NCBI GenBank assembly: GCA_022702545.1
Contig: JAHRBC010000007.1
Location: 620,001 to 684,000 of the forward strand
Origin: Phycomyces nitens
Lineage: Eukaryota; Mucoromycota; Mucoromycetes; Mucorales; Phycomycetaceae
DNA: 64,000 nt
Reading direction: 5' to 3'
Below, one piece after another: positions 32,502 to 46,417 of this stretch (position 1 is the stretch's first letter; each line of letters starts with the position of its first letter). The position numbers were made by a program, and so were the translations under genes. A model generated the notes under the pieces. The model saw only the letters and a list, made by a program, of their open reading frames with translations, was not told the DNA's origin and ran no database searches.

Positions 32502-35500
32502 GGCTAGTATATCTTTTTTTTTATTGAATTTTAGGATGCCAAAATAGAGAAAAAGAAAGGAAAGAAAGGAAAGAAAGAGCAGTTGATGTACAATCAAGAT
32601 CCTTTTAGCTAAAAAAGAATCTGTAAAGTGGCGACAAGCATATAAACTCGTTTTTCTATCCATGTATTGTTAGTTTCTGTTCTTTTACTCATGTTGAGCA
32701 TTTATGGGCAGATCAGCTGAATAATTCGATGATATTCAATAGGCATGAAATACTGTAGGTATGCAGAATACAGTGCATGTTTAAGAAGGCCTATATGTAC
32801 TGTGCATTATAGGTGTCACTTGCTCTCTGGCATCATAAGATCTCGTACTCCCTTTCCTTTCTAAGCATGCTCAATATTCATGGTTCATTTAATACACTTC
32901 ATTAGACTGCAGCACTATGGCGCAACAATCGGTAATTCAATGCAGAGAGTCCTTGTGGTTAAGTCAGTGCAATTATCATTCCACAGACATGGACTTGATT
33001 TCTGTTTGGTTAAAAGGCCAGGAGAAAATAGAACAGCATGTGCCTCTTATTGTATATAAAAATGCTACTTTTTCAGTCGAATGTTGACAGATCGGCTCGG
33101 CTCCAGTCATATACTCTTAAGAAACACATTGCTCCAAGATTAGTACTAAAGCATACAAAAACAATCTTCTATTTAAAGCCTTGTTTCATCCCAAACAAAA
33201 CTAATTGACTCAATAGGTAGTGGTGCAACTGGGCCCATATTTACTCGGCGCATATTTGATCATTCATACTTGGCACTTTTAGGCAAGCAGGAACAATGAT
33301 AAACTGAAACCATGGATATCAGTCATGTTTATTTACAAGATATTCAAAGAAGTGTGTCCTACCATGAGTAGATCAATAAATGTTCGATTCAACGTGTCCA
33401 TTATCCGTAATATGTATACTTTCTATCTTTAACCAAAAGAACAATGTCAAATATCCAGCACATATAAATAACTCGGTCTGGTCACAGTAACTTTAAAAAC
33501 CCTCTATTTGGTAACTTACATTTGGAAACCGTTACACTGTCTATGGTTCCACGAGTTTGAGCCAGTCCGTGCTTATATCGATCCAAGCCTTTGAATTTTT
33601 TTTTGGATTTACTCTTTATATTAAAATATACCATACACAACGACATACTGATATTTCATTGGTTACATGTATTTTAGAGCAAGCCTTTTTATTATCGTAC
33701 GAGTTTGATTATATGTTCAAAAATATATATACTTTGTAGTTGCTCTACACATCTATGCGTGGAAGAAAAACGATATCGCTCTGCTTTTCAAGACACTTGA
33801 AACATGAGGCACCATATAAAATATACTAAATAAAAAAATCCATTAAATAGCTCACTCGACGATTTAATGACACATGGTGGCTTTCTTCTATGGAGTACTA
33901 CTTTAGTAAGAACGGATGTGAATTTGACAGGATTATGTCCAAGAAACACGTTGACTTGCTCCGTTTTTATTCAAGCCTAGTGTTTATACTTTTTATAGAT
34001 CGTTAACATATACGATCTCCAACTTTTTTCTTCTTCTTATACTTGATATGCACACTGATTATTAGAGTTACTAGACTATTTGTTTGCCGTTTGTAGACAA
34101 AATATTCAAGATATAATACCAGCAACTCGTGTCTTTATATTGGATTCAACTTTGATGGATTCTTTTTTTTGCTTTTAAAAAAAAGGCATTTATATGCTTA
34201 AATAGTTAAAACGCTTACAAGTTTTAAAAATATAGTACATTTAACAATATTTCTATATTCTTGGTACATAATCTCCTGAATAAAATATACAGCTCAGCTA
34301 GGATAATAAGCTGGTAAATAATGGTCTTATATGGTTTAAAACATTGAATTGCTTATTCTTAGAGTCAAACGGTACCTTTCTGTAAAGTTGGACTAGAATT
34401 ACTTTTTGGAAAAGTATATGTATATGTATGTTTGGCTATTAAGGTATGTACATAAAACCCGTTTGCTCTGAAACAAGCATTGCTGTACATGTCTTTATGC
34501 GTCTTACACAAATAAAACGAAATTGTTATATTCAGCTTGAAATCAAACTGTACATTTTGTCGTATTAGAGTCACTACATCATGAACTGGTATTTTTGATT
34601 ATTCAACATATAGATATAGATCTACTGGAACTATGTTAAGGTGAGATTATTTGTTGGCTGGTCTTTTCCTTTCAAAATACATCTTTTTTTTTTGGCTGGT
34701 ATTCTCTCCTTGTTTTAATTTAATATTTAGTGGATTCAAAAAATAGTCTCATCAACTAAAGCGATCAAGATTATAAAGCTTGGGCAAATAATCTAATCAA
34801 ACCATATATTCCTCTCCTAAAATAATTTGCACTTCTTTTAACAGCGTATTACTCTTCCCACGCCCAATAGCTATCGTAATTTGTCTATTAGCCAGTCAGT
34901 ACACATGCTTCTTGGCATCTTTGTTCTCGATTTATCTTGAACATTCTACTATGGTATTTGGGATGATTTAAATAACTGATAAAGCGATATACGAACCCAG
35001 GGAGTTTGACCTATCAGACAACCGTACTTTTACTCTTTTGAGTATTTCTAGGCTTGACACATGTATGGAATATAGTCCGTCCATGAGGACTAAGAAAAAA
35101 ATGAAAAATAAAAATAGGATAATGTATAAAAAGTAAAAGTAGTAGTGGGTTTTGATACTGCATAACGTATAGTCTACTAAAGAGAAAATAGAGCACATAA
35201 AAACTCCCTTGTAGGGGAAAACGGCTTTTAAGAAAGTAATAGAAACATACATCGAGTAAGAATACATGCAAAATGCCTATATAGAGAAAGAAAATTGAGA
35301 CGTAAAGAATCAAGACCAAGCAACGAGGTGCTGGCACCACCGAAATTGAGAATTATTTTTAACAAGGATCAGAAGCCCAAAGAGGGACTCGCTCATAAGA
35401 ATGCGAATATAATGAGTTGACAATGGTCTGTAGAAATTTAGAATATAAGGAATGGAAATCGGTCGCCAATGGACAGTCTTTCTCTCTGTCGTTGAGAGGC

Positions 35501-36971
35501 ACGCTAGAATCTTTGGGACGATAGTTGGTTGCAAAATTTATAATTCTTTTACCAGGCTTGGGTTCTTTAGGTATTCTGTAAATGAGAGTGACTTTACTAA
35601 TACCATGTAGAAAAGTAGTTATAGTCACAAATCGCACCACATATTATATGCTTTGAAGGACCTGGAAAGAGAATTGTAAAAAGTAGCAATGATATGGACT
35701 TTTTTTATGGAGAATGTTTCAGCTGTCTTGAAAAAAATTGTACTATTGCAGATGTAGCTTGACATATCAATATCAATATGTGGTCTCAGTTACCTTTGAT
35801 AGTACCATATTGTTATCCAATAGATAGAGTATGAAGATCCAAGAAAGCTCTAATTAGATCAGATTGTGATGTTACAGACGTGTGAAGTGTATATTTGGAC
35901 CTGCCAAAGATCAACATAAACTATTATTTAAAAAAAGTTCTTATCTGAAATAAAAGTAATGCACCTAATCTACGATTATATACTATCAACAAGTATCTAA
36001 TTAATCCTCGCTATAACCATTACGATGACTAATATGCATAGCAACTAGATGTATCTCAACAACTATAAATGCTCATATGATTATTCACCAAATTCAATTA
36101 TAATTCAATTTAACTTTATATTGCTTCAAACACAATAAAGAGTCTCTAGGCACTTGGCATCTCTTTCTACTAAAACATCAAATATCAAATTCATATATTA
36201 TTCTATCATCAGATATTTAAATTATGTCTAATATAGTAACATATTAAATTGCACAATAAAATAAAATTGAAACAAGCTCTTAAAACAAACAAAAAGATAT
36301 GTATATGTATTGTTATATGTGTAATAAAATAAATTAATATTTACTTTATTCTAAATATCGCATTATACTAACACATTTTATAAAATGATATTTGGTGAAT
36401 ATATATATATATTAAAAAAATAAGATTAATAGCAAATATTATTTTAAAACCTGTAGTCAATTAAACCAAAATATCTATTAATATATATATACTTCTTCTT
36501 GATATCAAAGAATATTGACAGACTTTAAAAATAAAACAAGATAAAATTAAAAGAAAATAAGAATTAATTACATATATTTATTTAATTCAGTAATGAATAC
36601 TTTGATACTATTTTCAGAGTTGAACTAGTTAAAGAAGTAAGACTCATGATTATCAAAAACAATTCATAATTGTAAATTATATGAGGTGAGATCTTGCATA
36701 AAATAAAAAAATAAATTTTTGATCCAGATTCTGGGATTTCGTAATTTGAATTATTTATATATATAGTAAATTTAAAGTGATAATATTGTTTTCATAATTG
36801 GGGCTATAAATATGTGATACTAAACAATCGCAACACATATAAATGCCTATATATGGAGCGTGCTAATGTTATATTCTTACGTTATATAGTAATTGTGATT
36901 TAATCAAATAAAGTTTTGCCGATTTTAGGTAATGGATAATATTTTAACGCTGCACGTGATTTTCAGCGAAA
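32502..36971. other. Gene-poor AT-rich region
   Basis: 4.5 kb with no gene I can name. A minus-strand frame, 35640..35359, has mixed composition (PKEPKPGKRIINFATNYRPK; NDREKDCPLATDF) and follows an acceptor-like TTTACAG; it may be one exon of an unknown or decayed gene. From about 35950 to 36900 the DNA is almost only A and T, with (TA)n tracts. Confidence 0.4.
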
Positions 36972-37054
36972 GGTAACTTGGCCGAGTTGGTCTAAGGCGC
37001 CGCACTCAAGTTGCGGTCTCGCAAGAGGCGTGAGTTCGAATCTCACAGTTACCA
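36972..37054 (+). tRNA. tRNA-Leu (anticodon CAA)
   Basis: All arms fold: acceptor GGTAACT with AGTTACC, discriminator A, D arm GCCGAGTTGGTCTAAGGC, anticodon stem CCGCA/TGCGG around the loop CTCAAGT with anticodon CAA, a type II variable arm (CTC GCAA GAG), and T arm GTGAG TTCGAAT CTCAC. It is 83 nt, has no intron, no encoded CCA, and is followed by a short T run. It reads UUG codons. Confidence 0.96.
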
Positions 37055-37141
37055 TTTTGCTGACTGTGTCGTTCCTGATCTAGGCTATCTTCCAATTCAC
37101 TGTAAACGTAGTCGAATTGGTCAAGCTTTAATACACAGGAG

Positions 37142-37525
37142 TATTCAAAATAAGAGAGAGGATAAAAGATAATTTTTATTGTTTTGAATTTGGATATCTT
37201 ATATAGTTTTCTAAATGATTATTCATCTTTGACTACACTGAAGAGGTGTCTAATGTTCTTACAAAATTATTATAAACGGATTACAAATTTCTGTAATTAC
37301 AAACAGATGAATAATCATTTCAAATCATGCCTCATTTGTAAAGACAAGTCACTAGAGCTTGTTTCACCAAAATTAGGCACGACAACTGCCGTCCTCGTTT
37401 TGTGTAACATGAAATCTGGTGGCTTGTCCACGATTGGCATGAATTGGAATGCTTGCCCTGTCAAGTCTTTGTGGTGCTTGTATCGCATGTTTAGAAAGAA
37501 ATATATTTATTTACACCTTTGATTT
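37142..37525 (+). pseudogene. Possible zinc-ribbon end of a TnpB/Fanzor-like protein, decayed
   Basis: The open frame from 37184 contains LQNYYKRITNFCNYKQMNNH, FKSCLICKDKSLELVSPK, then TTAVLVLCN. The spacing of CLIC, a hydrophobic strand and a later C resembles the C-terminal zinc ribbon of Mucorales TnpB/Fanzor-like proteins (N-T-S-K-x-C-x-x-C ... L-x-C). The expected final W-N-R-D-x-N-A block is not clean (MNWNACPV). It lies tail to tail with the TBC gene and could instead be chance; I hold it weakly. Confidence 0.25.
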
Positions 37526-37531
37526 ATTTTA

Positions 37532-40500
37532 TCATTTTTCTTCTGATTTGTTTCTCAATAATCCCATCAACAATTCATTGACAATCGGTAATTTCTCTTC
37601 CAAATCTTCACTAGAAGTGGTCTTTCGTTGACTGGCCGTTTTCTTTAATGAATTACGCTTGTTTTCCACTGCCTCCACTCGTTGCTTGAATTGATAAAAG
37701 ATAATCTCTGCGCGCTGAAGTGTCTCTTTCAAGTCAATGGACATTGAAAGATCATTGATATACTAAGAGTGAAAAAAAATCAAGGATAAAAAAAGGTTAA
37801 TTAGCAAACAGTATGACTATAATAAAATACTCATTTTTACCTTGAGAACTTCATCAAAGTTTTTGAGATAATCGATTATCACATCCCGGTGCTAGTTTTA
37901 AATGGTTATGTTTAAAAGGTAGTTCTGTAAAGAAGGTGAATATCCTTACCTGATCCAAAATGGACAACGCCACGAACATGTGAAACTGATCAGTAAGATA
38001 ATCTGTCCATAATACTTCCCATAATCTAAGGGTATCTTCCCAAGCAAATTCACGCTTAAACCAGACCAATAGCCATCGGAAACAGAAGAAAAGATTGTCA
38101 CTGTCAGTGCGCTCAAAGTGCTTATAGAGACTTGGGTCCATAAACTGTAAAAGCCCATCAAGAGTCAGTAGCTGTTTGTGCATTCCAGATTGATCCATAA
38201 AGAAATTGGACTTCTAAAAAATTATGGTATAGGTCAGTAAATATGTACATCAAGAAAGATATACCATCAAATAAACACAATAATCTACCATGCGATTCAT
38301 AAATCCAACAAAGGCCCAGAAAGAAAGTGCTTCATCTTTCAAAACAGCATAAAGTGGCGATAATAGGTCAGACATTCCTTGAACATAACCTAATACCAAG
38401 TAAGCAGTAATATATATATTAGCTTTACTGTAATGAATACACATCTTGAAATAAAAGCCATACCGAGTTCGGTATTGTACATATTATATGTACAAAGAAT
38501 ATCTTTGAGGATCTCAAGGTTTTCGTTGGTCCCAACATGCATAAGAGGATCTGGGTTTGGCATATCTTCACTGGCATACATAGGTAGTGTTCTATCAGTA
38601 CGGTGAACGTCTTTGCCAATCCTGTGTTTCTGATCCTGAAAAGTAGGGTCTTTTTGATACTCTTTGTCATCAGCCCATTTACTCTTCAATGCTGCATATT
38701 CATCTCTATTGATTATATATATATATATATATATATTTGTTAATTTCGCTGTAGGATTGGTTTTATTATACAACTCAAACCTTTTTTGTTTGATAAGAGC
38801 AGAGCGTTCTTCTTTGGTAGAGTGCCATGAATATACTCCAGTCAAGAATAGCCATGCTTCATGTCGGACAGATGGGTCTAGTCCACCACAAAAGATACTG
38901 CGTCTCATATATGGTTCACCTACGCTCAGTGCACCAGTTTTATCAAAGAATGATTCCCATTGTTGTTTGGTAATCGGACTGGTACGTGTGTGGGTTGGAA
39001 TAGAGAAATCATTTTCAGACTATTAAGATATAAATTAATAAAATGCTCGGTAGATATAGTATGCCTCCATTTACATTGAGTATCTCGAATACACCAAGAG
39101 CAGTATCTTCTTCCCAGCCGTCATGACCCCACACGCCTACATTGCGATATCGTCTTTCTACTGGCGCATACTGCTCTGATTGAGCAGCAAGACCGGCAGC
39201 CCACTTTGCAAGATAAATACGAGCAGAGTCATAGTCATCAATAGTTTGCTTGACTGTCTCATTATTGCACATCTCTTGAATTTCTGGAGGAAGCATGGCC
39301 ACAATAGGACGAGAAGAAGGGTGTCCTAAGATGCTCACTAAATTTTGGCATAGTTAGAATGCTTGTTGATATATTGGCTATATTGTATATGCTCCAACCT
39401 GCGGTATCACGAGAGAATTTTGTAACTCTTGATAGTCTCTCAAGAATACTCCATCGTGCCTCTTTCAATGCCTGCGAGAAATTCAATAATTGTACACTCG
39501 ATCTTTTGTAACTTTGAGATACTTACAGCAACGATTGGATCCATCTGGGCAGACTCAAACACGCTTGTTTTGGGTTCCTCGGTTTTAATATTCTTTTCAT
39601 CAATTTTTTGTACAGGGACTTCTTTTACATGGCTTTGCTCGCCTTTTTCGGAAAATTCCTGGGCCTTTGGTTCCTCTTTCTTCCCAACCCAGTAAAGTAG
39701 TGGTCTATCATCGGATCTATACAATCAACATCCTACTTGAGTAATCTTGTGGAAAACATGTATATTTGTCATTTTCAAGTACCTGACAACACTTGTCAAT
39801 TGACTCAGACGATCAACAAACTCATCGCCTCCCCATCTTATCTGTGGGCTTGAGGACTGGCTGTCATCATCAGCGAACTTTCCACCCTGAGTCTTCTTTT
39901 GGAGCATGGTGCTCTTGCTCTCATCATCATGAAACCAGAGGGGCGCAGACGAGTGGCCATCTTTAAAGTTCAGGATAACACTGCCATACCATTTTGTAAG
40001 AGAAGGTGGCCGGATGACAAGCGAATGAATGTCTTTTAGTGGAGATGAGATGGCATAAAGAGCATACTCTTCGGGCACATAACCGATGGATGGAATCATT
40101 GGAGCTATATATATTTTTTTCTCTATATTAAAACCCATATCTTTGATCTCAGGGTACAACGCCTACCCTCTTCAGTGGCCTCTTCAGGATTACAGTCCAC
40201 TTGAACAAATGCTTCCATATCTTTTGAAGGTATCAGTGCCTCAGGTGTCCAGGCCACAAGATAGGCACGGGATGCCTTTATATAAAGGCGTTGAGACATA
40301 CGTACACATACTGTGGCCCAGCACTGACAGGGTGCAAATATACTTGGCTTACCTGCTCAACGACCGATAGATATCCTGGGATGGCGTCGGCAGCATTTGC
40401 AGATGGATGAACATAAACCTTTGATTTGGAATATAATAGCTTGGCAGGAGATGAGCTGTCTGGACTGAGATTGCTAATGGCAATACGAGGGTCATGCACA

Positions 40501-40608
40501 AGCTATTGACATGAAGTTTGTTTTAGTTTATTGTTTCTTCTAGACTTGCAGAGGAAGAATAGACTTTGTTGGCCTTACAGAGAAACTATCTACTGATGTG
40601 TCATCCAT
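37532..40608 (-). CDS. Gyp7/TBC1D15-type Rab GTPase-activating protein
   Basis: A multi-exon gene starting MDDTSVDSFS at 40608 and ending NELLMGLLRNKSEEK with its stop at 37532. TBC proteins speed GTP hydrolysis on Rab GTPases; the Gyp7/TBC1D15 branch acts on Ypt7/Rab7 at late endosomes and vacuoles. The N-terminal half (RIAISNLSPDSSSPAKLLYS; TKWYGSVILNFKDGHSSAP; LWFHDDES; SQLTSVVRSDDRPLLY) matches the Rab-binding region of that branch. The TBC domain has FCGGLDPSVRHEAWLFLTG, then KDVHRTDRTLP with the arginine finger (I-x-x-D-x-x-R-T), and YVQGMSDLLSP with the glutamine finger; WEDTLRLWEVLW closes it. The C-terminus is a charged coiled coil. An intron carries a (TA)n run at 38714-38737. Confidence 0.9.
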
Positions 40609-40915
40609 GGCTAGGGTTTATGGTAGTAGAGAAGAGGAAGAGAAGAATAGGATCATGCAAGTCACACTGAAAAAGGGAATTTTGCATGACACCAGAATGA
40701 TCTAGGATTTATGATTCCTTTTTTTTATATAGGTATTTTAGTTAAAGGTCGTATGTAGTAATCAAAAAAAAAAGAAGAAGAAAAGAAAAGGGTACGGTAT
40801 AGAGAATATATGCTTGAGGTTGGTTTAAGCCGAGATAGATACTAAATAAGTCTATTGTAACCAGGGAATGAAGAAGGGAAGAATAGTGTCACTATGTACA
40901 AGAGAGAGAGAAAAC

Positions 40916-42611
40916 TTAATCATGTAAATGTTGGTGCTCGATCATCTCATCATAGATGGCATGTCGATGTTGCTTGATATAGTTCTAAGGATGTACATAT
41001 AATGTTAGCAAATTATAAAACATAATATTCGCAGCTCATCAATTACCGAGAAAGTCGAAGTACGGGTTCCAATGAAGCGTTCTGCCCAGGCACACACAGA
41101 AGCGTCCACAAACATGATCAAGTGGTTAGCCAAGCTCTTCTTGGGATCAAGTGGCGAACGAACTTCGAGCAGAGGCACCTTCCACTCTGGAGAAAAGTCT
41201 GCCATAAATACAGTACAGGGGAATGCATTCAAAACAGGTTTCATTTCCTGGTTTTCTCGTGGATCAACAGCATCAGTGGCTACATAAAGAACCATTTGCT
41301 TGGAAGCTCCACACTCTGCAAGCCTTTCCAACAACGGAAGACTGAGCAGACGGTCGCGTAGTTGGACTGGCGCGGTAGGAAGTGGATAGAGAGTATGGGC
41401 ATGGGCAGCAATCTCTTCATTGGCCGTCTTGTTGTTACTGGAGCCGATAAGGTCATCGAGAATGGTTTCATTGCCGGTCATAATGTCCCAGATCTGATGG
41501 ACGAACTCGGGCACACGTTCTCCTAGTCCCTTTAAGAAGACACCATCTCCAGCCCTAATGTGAGCAGCCACAAACTGAGGAGGAACAAAGTCGCCATGTC
41601 GCTCAATGGTGCGAGCCTGTTCAGGATCAAGAGGAACAATCTCATTTGAAGCGCTAATGTCGCGTAAGAGTTGCTCGAGGATTATTGTGGTGGAGTCTGT
41701 GATGGCCTTGTTCTGGAAAATTAGGGCATGTTGAATTCTCAGTCTGTATTCTTCATTTAATGGATCAGTCAGAGTAATACGATCGTAGCCAAAGATGCCA
41801 TAGAAATGAACTAATCGCTGCCGAATGCCGGCTAGTTCGTGTAGTGAAATCTCATATTGATAACGAGGATTTACAGGTTGCCCTGGGGTATCATACATGT
41901 GCCATTGATATCTCTAAACACGCAATGGGTTCGTTTATCGGTTGTTTGATTGTATCAAAAACTTACTGTAGAGTCCTGCATCACAAACATATCTTTGCTT
42001 TCTAAACCAAGTCTCTCTTGTAATCTCGACAATGACATGTCTGATCTTTCAATGATCTTGATTCCTAATCCGCCATCATCCTCACTTTGTGTCAGACGTT
42101 GTATATCAGTTGCCCAGCTCCAGGGCAGCATGACGTAAGAAGTGAAGTTTGTACAGCCAAAGATAGGAAGGCCCATGTCATTCAATACTATAGGTTCCTC
42201 TACAGGTTCACCGTCATCAAAGCAGCGGTCTTGGTATTTTAAATCGGTCATGTCTTCTAGTACATTATAAAGACCTGGTGCAGGCGACCATCCGTTGGCA
42301 GACCCAAGGATCATGGGAGGCACGATTAGTGTACGGTTGAGGTACTTGGCCAAGAGGGCTGCATTTAGCAAAGTGCTGCGCTGGTTCGAGAAGCGAGAAT
42401 ATGGTAAATAGGTGATGTACTTTTCTTCTTCAGCACTCAAGGCTTCCGAGTCATCGGAGGACCACCTCAAGAGATTATCCGATAGACCTAATCCATCACC
42501 ACGATAGTAGTGCAGCTGGAATCCAACAAAGCACACACCGAGCATAGCCAGGATGACCAGGACGAGTCTCTTTCGTGTGTTTGTAAGGAAGAACATGGGT
42601 CGAGCGAACAT
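40916..42611 (-). CDS. O-fucosyltransferase-like type II membrane protein
   Basis: Three exons, 42611..41967, 41913..41047 and 40984..40916, encode 526 aa. A short basic cytoplasmic tail (TNTRKR) is followed by one membrane segment (LVLVILAMLGVCFVGFQL, about residues 16-33), as in Golgi type II glycosyltransferases. The lumenal part has YITYLPYSRFSNQRSTLLNA near the start, matching the family's GDP-fucose-binding N-terminal block (G-x-x-N-Q), and FVAAHIRAGDGVFLKG, the H-x-R-x-G-D segment of the O-FucT/GT65-68 fold. IGTRTSTFS near the C-terminus is the usual S-x-F-S/T block. N-glycosylation sites include NRT and NFT. Acceptor and donor are not proven. Confidence 0.83.
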
Positions 42612-45600
42612 GCCTCGGCATTCAAAGTGGGAAAGAAAAGAAAGGGGGAGAGGGGTAAAAAACGCTGAATACCGGAGGCTGAATAAAAATCAAAGGCCAA
42701 GGGGACTTTTTTTTTATTTTTTTATTTTTTTATTTTTTTATTTTTAAACAAATCAGCCCAATACGGAGACTTGCTGTGATTGAATAATGCCTGGCAAGCT
42801 TCTCTAGTATAAATAAATATAAAGCCATGAAATAGACTGTGAGCTGGTGAAACAATGGCCAGGTCCAGTATTAAGGTTACCGTATAAAAAGGGACCCTAC
42901 TGATTAGACAGCCAGATAAGGAATACTCTTTTTTTTTGTTGGATACATTCTCATCCATTACCCTTTTTTATCGCATTGGCGGAGTATAAAGATAAATAAC
43001 GGAATCTCAACTGTAACACAATTTGGCCATTTAAAGTCATGGTAAGGTTAAAATACCGTCATCGACATTTAAATATCCAAGTGTTTCTGTTTTTCTTAAA
43101 AGACTATATACAATCCATACTTTACATTATTCAAAAGGATTGCTATTGATTGTCCAACTCCAAGAAATATTGCAATTTGGATTATGATACACAATTATTG
43201 TATATATTAATTAAACGTCGATTCAAGTCAAAGCTGCAGGTATCACACAAAAAGCCAATACAATGATAAAGTCTTCAATAGTGTCCCACATTTGAGGATA
43301 TACAAAGAATATGAAGATGTACAGCAATCAACGTTTTGTATTTCTCTGCCCCAAAATTAACATTGGTATCTCTATACCTTATCTTGACATATTCTGCCAG
43401 AATACAGGTTTAAGCATAAAAATCACCCACCCTTTGATACACAACACTTTCTTTTCCAAGATTGCTTGTATTTAATTTCAATCCATGGCAATTAATATCA
43501 ACACGTTATCCACTTCATTGTCTTTGTAACATTTTACAAGGCATGTCTGACAGTATTCATTGTACAAAAATATTAGGAATCCTAAATTATTCTAATATAA
43601 CAAACCCCACATTAATAGTGGCATGACCTTGGGAAAATGCCTTTTAGAATAGCCGTGATTTTGGTCTCAAGAGAAACACTAGCATATAATAAAACAACTA
43701 ATAATTCAAGTTCTTGTGCCAAAATTGTTCCATTACACCAGTGATCTTGGCAAGCATGATCTTTATTCCCCTACTGGAGTAAATAAGTAACAATAAACCA
43801 ACTGCCTTGAAAACCAAACACAAATCCTCAATAGTTTTATTGTGCACAACATTTTTCTTTTATAATAAATGTTTGAATTATTTCAGAAAACTCTCGCCTG
43901 TCTATAAAAGCCGTAGATAATAAGCTTGATTGGCAAATTAGGATCGCAAATACTTATTTATAAACAGGAATTAATCAAGAGCTTCTAATACAGTGGACAT
44001 GCTACCCTGCCCAAATAAGGACAATAGTAAAGTATGTCATTTGCATCCCTTTTTCCCTTTGATCCAAGTTTGGACTTGGACGAATAGTGGCTTTTCAGTG
44101 GAGGCTTGATTGAGTAGTTGGTTATTTTTGCACGCTTTTCTTTATTTTCTTCTTTCTTGTTCTTTATTAATAATGTTTAAAAATATCCAAGGTGCTTTGA
44201 TAAAATCATTCATCAAGGGTGCGTGGTTGCACTTTTTCTTTGAAAATCAAGAATTATAACGATACTTTGATTGTTACCTTTTGCATGGCAAAAATATCGC
44301 GTCCATCATGTTCTTGGATAGTACCGGAAAATAAGAACTTTCCACAGTAGTTGTAGAGGTTCAAAAAATATCGACGAGGATTTAATTGGTAGAGTAGTCT
44401 GCTTCTATTTGAACGTGTTTGATACCACGAGTTTATACCCTCATATCCTTGCAATATCCTCTGCATATTTTTCCAGTAAACGATTTTGCGATGCGGTATT
44501 CAACAAGGAGAAAAACGACCCTTTCTACTCTCACCCTTGCTAATACTAGGCAGAGAGTACCCAATTTTATGCTCCAATATCCATTGTAACTCGCATGAAC
44601 AAAGACCTGTTGAATAAAAGTGTTGCTCTGTGCCTGTTTTCTTTATACAGGAGAGAAATATTATGTTTCTCAAAAGTACAATGATACTTTTGTGTGAGTT
44701 ATCTATAAGACCGCCCTTGACACTTGCTCCACCGAAACAAACAAAGTAGAAAATTGGGCTGCAGACATACTGTAATTTTGCAATGCCGTTGAAAGTCAAG
44801 TTCAAAAAAAAATCTCGACAGAAACCAACAAGAAGCGCCAATTGAGATATGCCAAAGATGGTGTGCATTTTGTATGTCAATTCAAACGAATATGCCTACC
44901 GTCAACAGATGAATATGTAGATGTCTCTATTAAAAATATTTGTTAACAACAATAAATTAAAGACTTTGTTTTTGTTGAGAAGATGAGAACAAATGCTGGA
45001 CGCTTCAACTGGGCAAAATTTTTATAGCGAGGGTAGGATTAAAGGTATTTTCCAACGATATAGTAGTCATGCATCGTTACGAAAAGCTTTTGAAAGTCGA
45101 AATAAAGTCTAAAACTGCCCCACCCAAGCTAATCTATTTTTTTTTCTAATGAGTCAAATACAATATTTTTACTTTGTACATGTCATTTACTTACAATATA
45201 CTCAAGAGAGATATGCTTTATGTATTCTCAACTATGCTTTGGCTTAGAATATACAATATGTTCTTTATATATATGTATTATAGCTTGGGGACAAAATCTT
45301 GGCTAGAAAACCTATAACATCTTCTGTCTTTGTTTCACCAATATTGCCAATTAGTCAGTGTTATTTGTATTGAATTCTGGATTGTATACTTTTTCAAAGG
45401 GAAAGAGATGAGATATTTAGGTGGCGCCATCTTTATCGTATCACCACAATGATTACAAGAGCGACATTTTTCCATCGTCAAAGCAGGTTGATGCAAACTC
45501 TATTATCTTTTACACCATCTTAAAAGACCCTTTGCAAAATAAAAAACAGATTTCACAAGTACAAGCAAAACATATCAATTCAAAGGGATATTAAAAGGGG

Positions 45601-46141
45601 ACAATTGATTTGAGTTAAATTGAACTGAATTTGATTAAATCAGATCCTTTATATTATACCATATTAAGCCAAAATAACAAGGAAGAATTCAGCTTAAAAA
45701 ACTATATATATATAAAAACCCCAAAATAAATAGTTATACAACTCGGTACATCCTAGCACAGCTTTATTAATTTTGTTTGTCATTGATCGAAATATATAAT
45801 TGATTTGTAGTCTTGTTCTCGGACCATTCTTTAAAGTTATCACAAATCGTTTATGGTGATCTACCACGCGCGCAAGATTGTAATGAGAATAAAGAATTTA
45901 ATAAAATTTGCCTTACCTTTGATATTTTCAGTCAAATTTCCTATACAGGCAAGTGTGATATATACAGCAACATTGTCAATATTTATTTATGATGGCCGAC
46001 AAACTCATGTTATAAACAAAAAAGAAGATAGTTTTTTGTATCTATCTGTCATATAAAACAAACATGGCTCAAAGATGTTTTAAAGGTTAAAGTAATAATA
46101 GCTAAAACGTGGCTAGTGACAAGCGGAATATTGCCAAATGT
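42612..46141. other. Gene-poor region with simple repeats
   Basis: The GT-like gene's upstream region has a (T7-8A)n tract at 42707-42746. Beyond it nothing is recognised. Minus-strand frames 44466..44254 and 44880..44500, and a plus frame 45853-46056, match no family I know and have AT-rich random composition. Decayed repeats are the likely content. Confidence 0.4.
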
Positions 46142-46417
46142 TGTTAGGATTGGTCCCTTACAGCCTTCGCGCCACACTCCCAAAATAGATACTAGCTAGA
46201 AGACCAATATATATCATAGCTATCCTTAGACCTTCCTTTCTTGTATACACACCCGCCACAATCACCAATCATTATATTAATACATGTCATTATTCTAGCT
46301 AGAGAGCATATAAATACTAGTAGAGCTTGATCATAAAAAGATCAAGTGAACAACGTCTTTTATTAAATAACATATCCTTTAACCTCTTGTTTTGTCTGCT
46401 GGGATCAGTTCCTGACA
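46142..46417 (+). mobile_element. Solo-LTR-like unit
   Basis: A 276 bp unit starts TGTTAGGATTGGTCCC and ends GGGATCAGTTCCTGACA, so its ends are imperfect inverted repeats of about 16 bp with the TG...CA of LTRs. Inside, TATAAATA (46309) is a promoter-like box and TTTTATTAAATA a possible poly(A) region, in the order expected for U3-R-U5 on this strand. Flanking 5 bp (AATGT and TCTGG) do not match, so no target duplication remains, and no gag or pol follows. Confidence 0.42.

Noticed and set aside
44254..44880. Minus-strand frames in the gene desert
   Set aside because: Composition is random for AT-rich DNA and no motif or conserved splice structure was visible.
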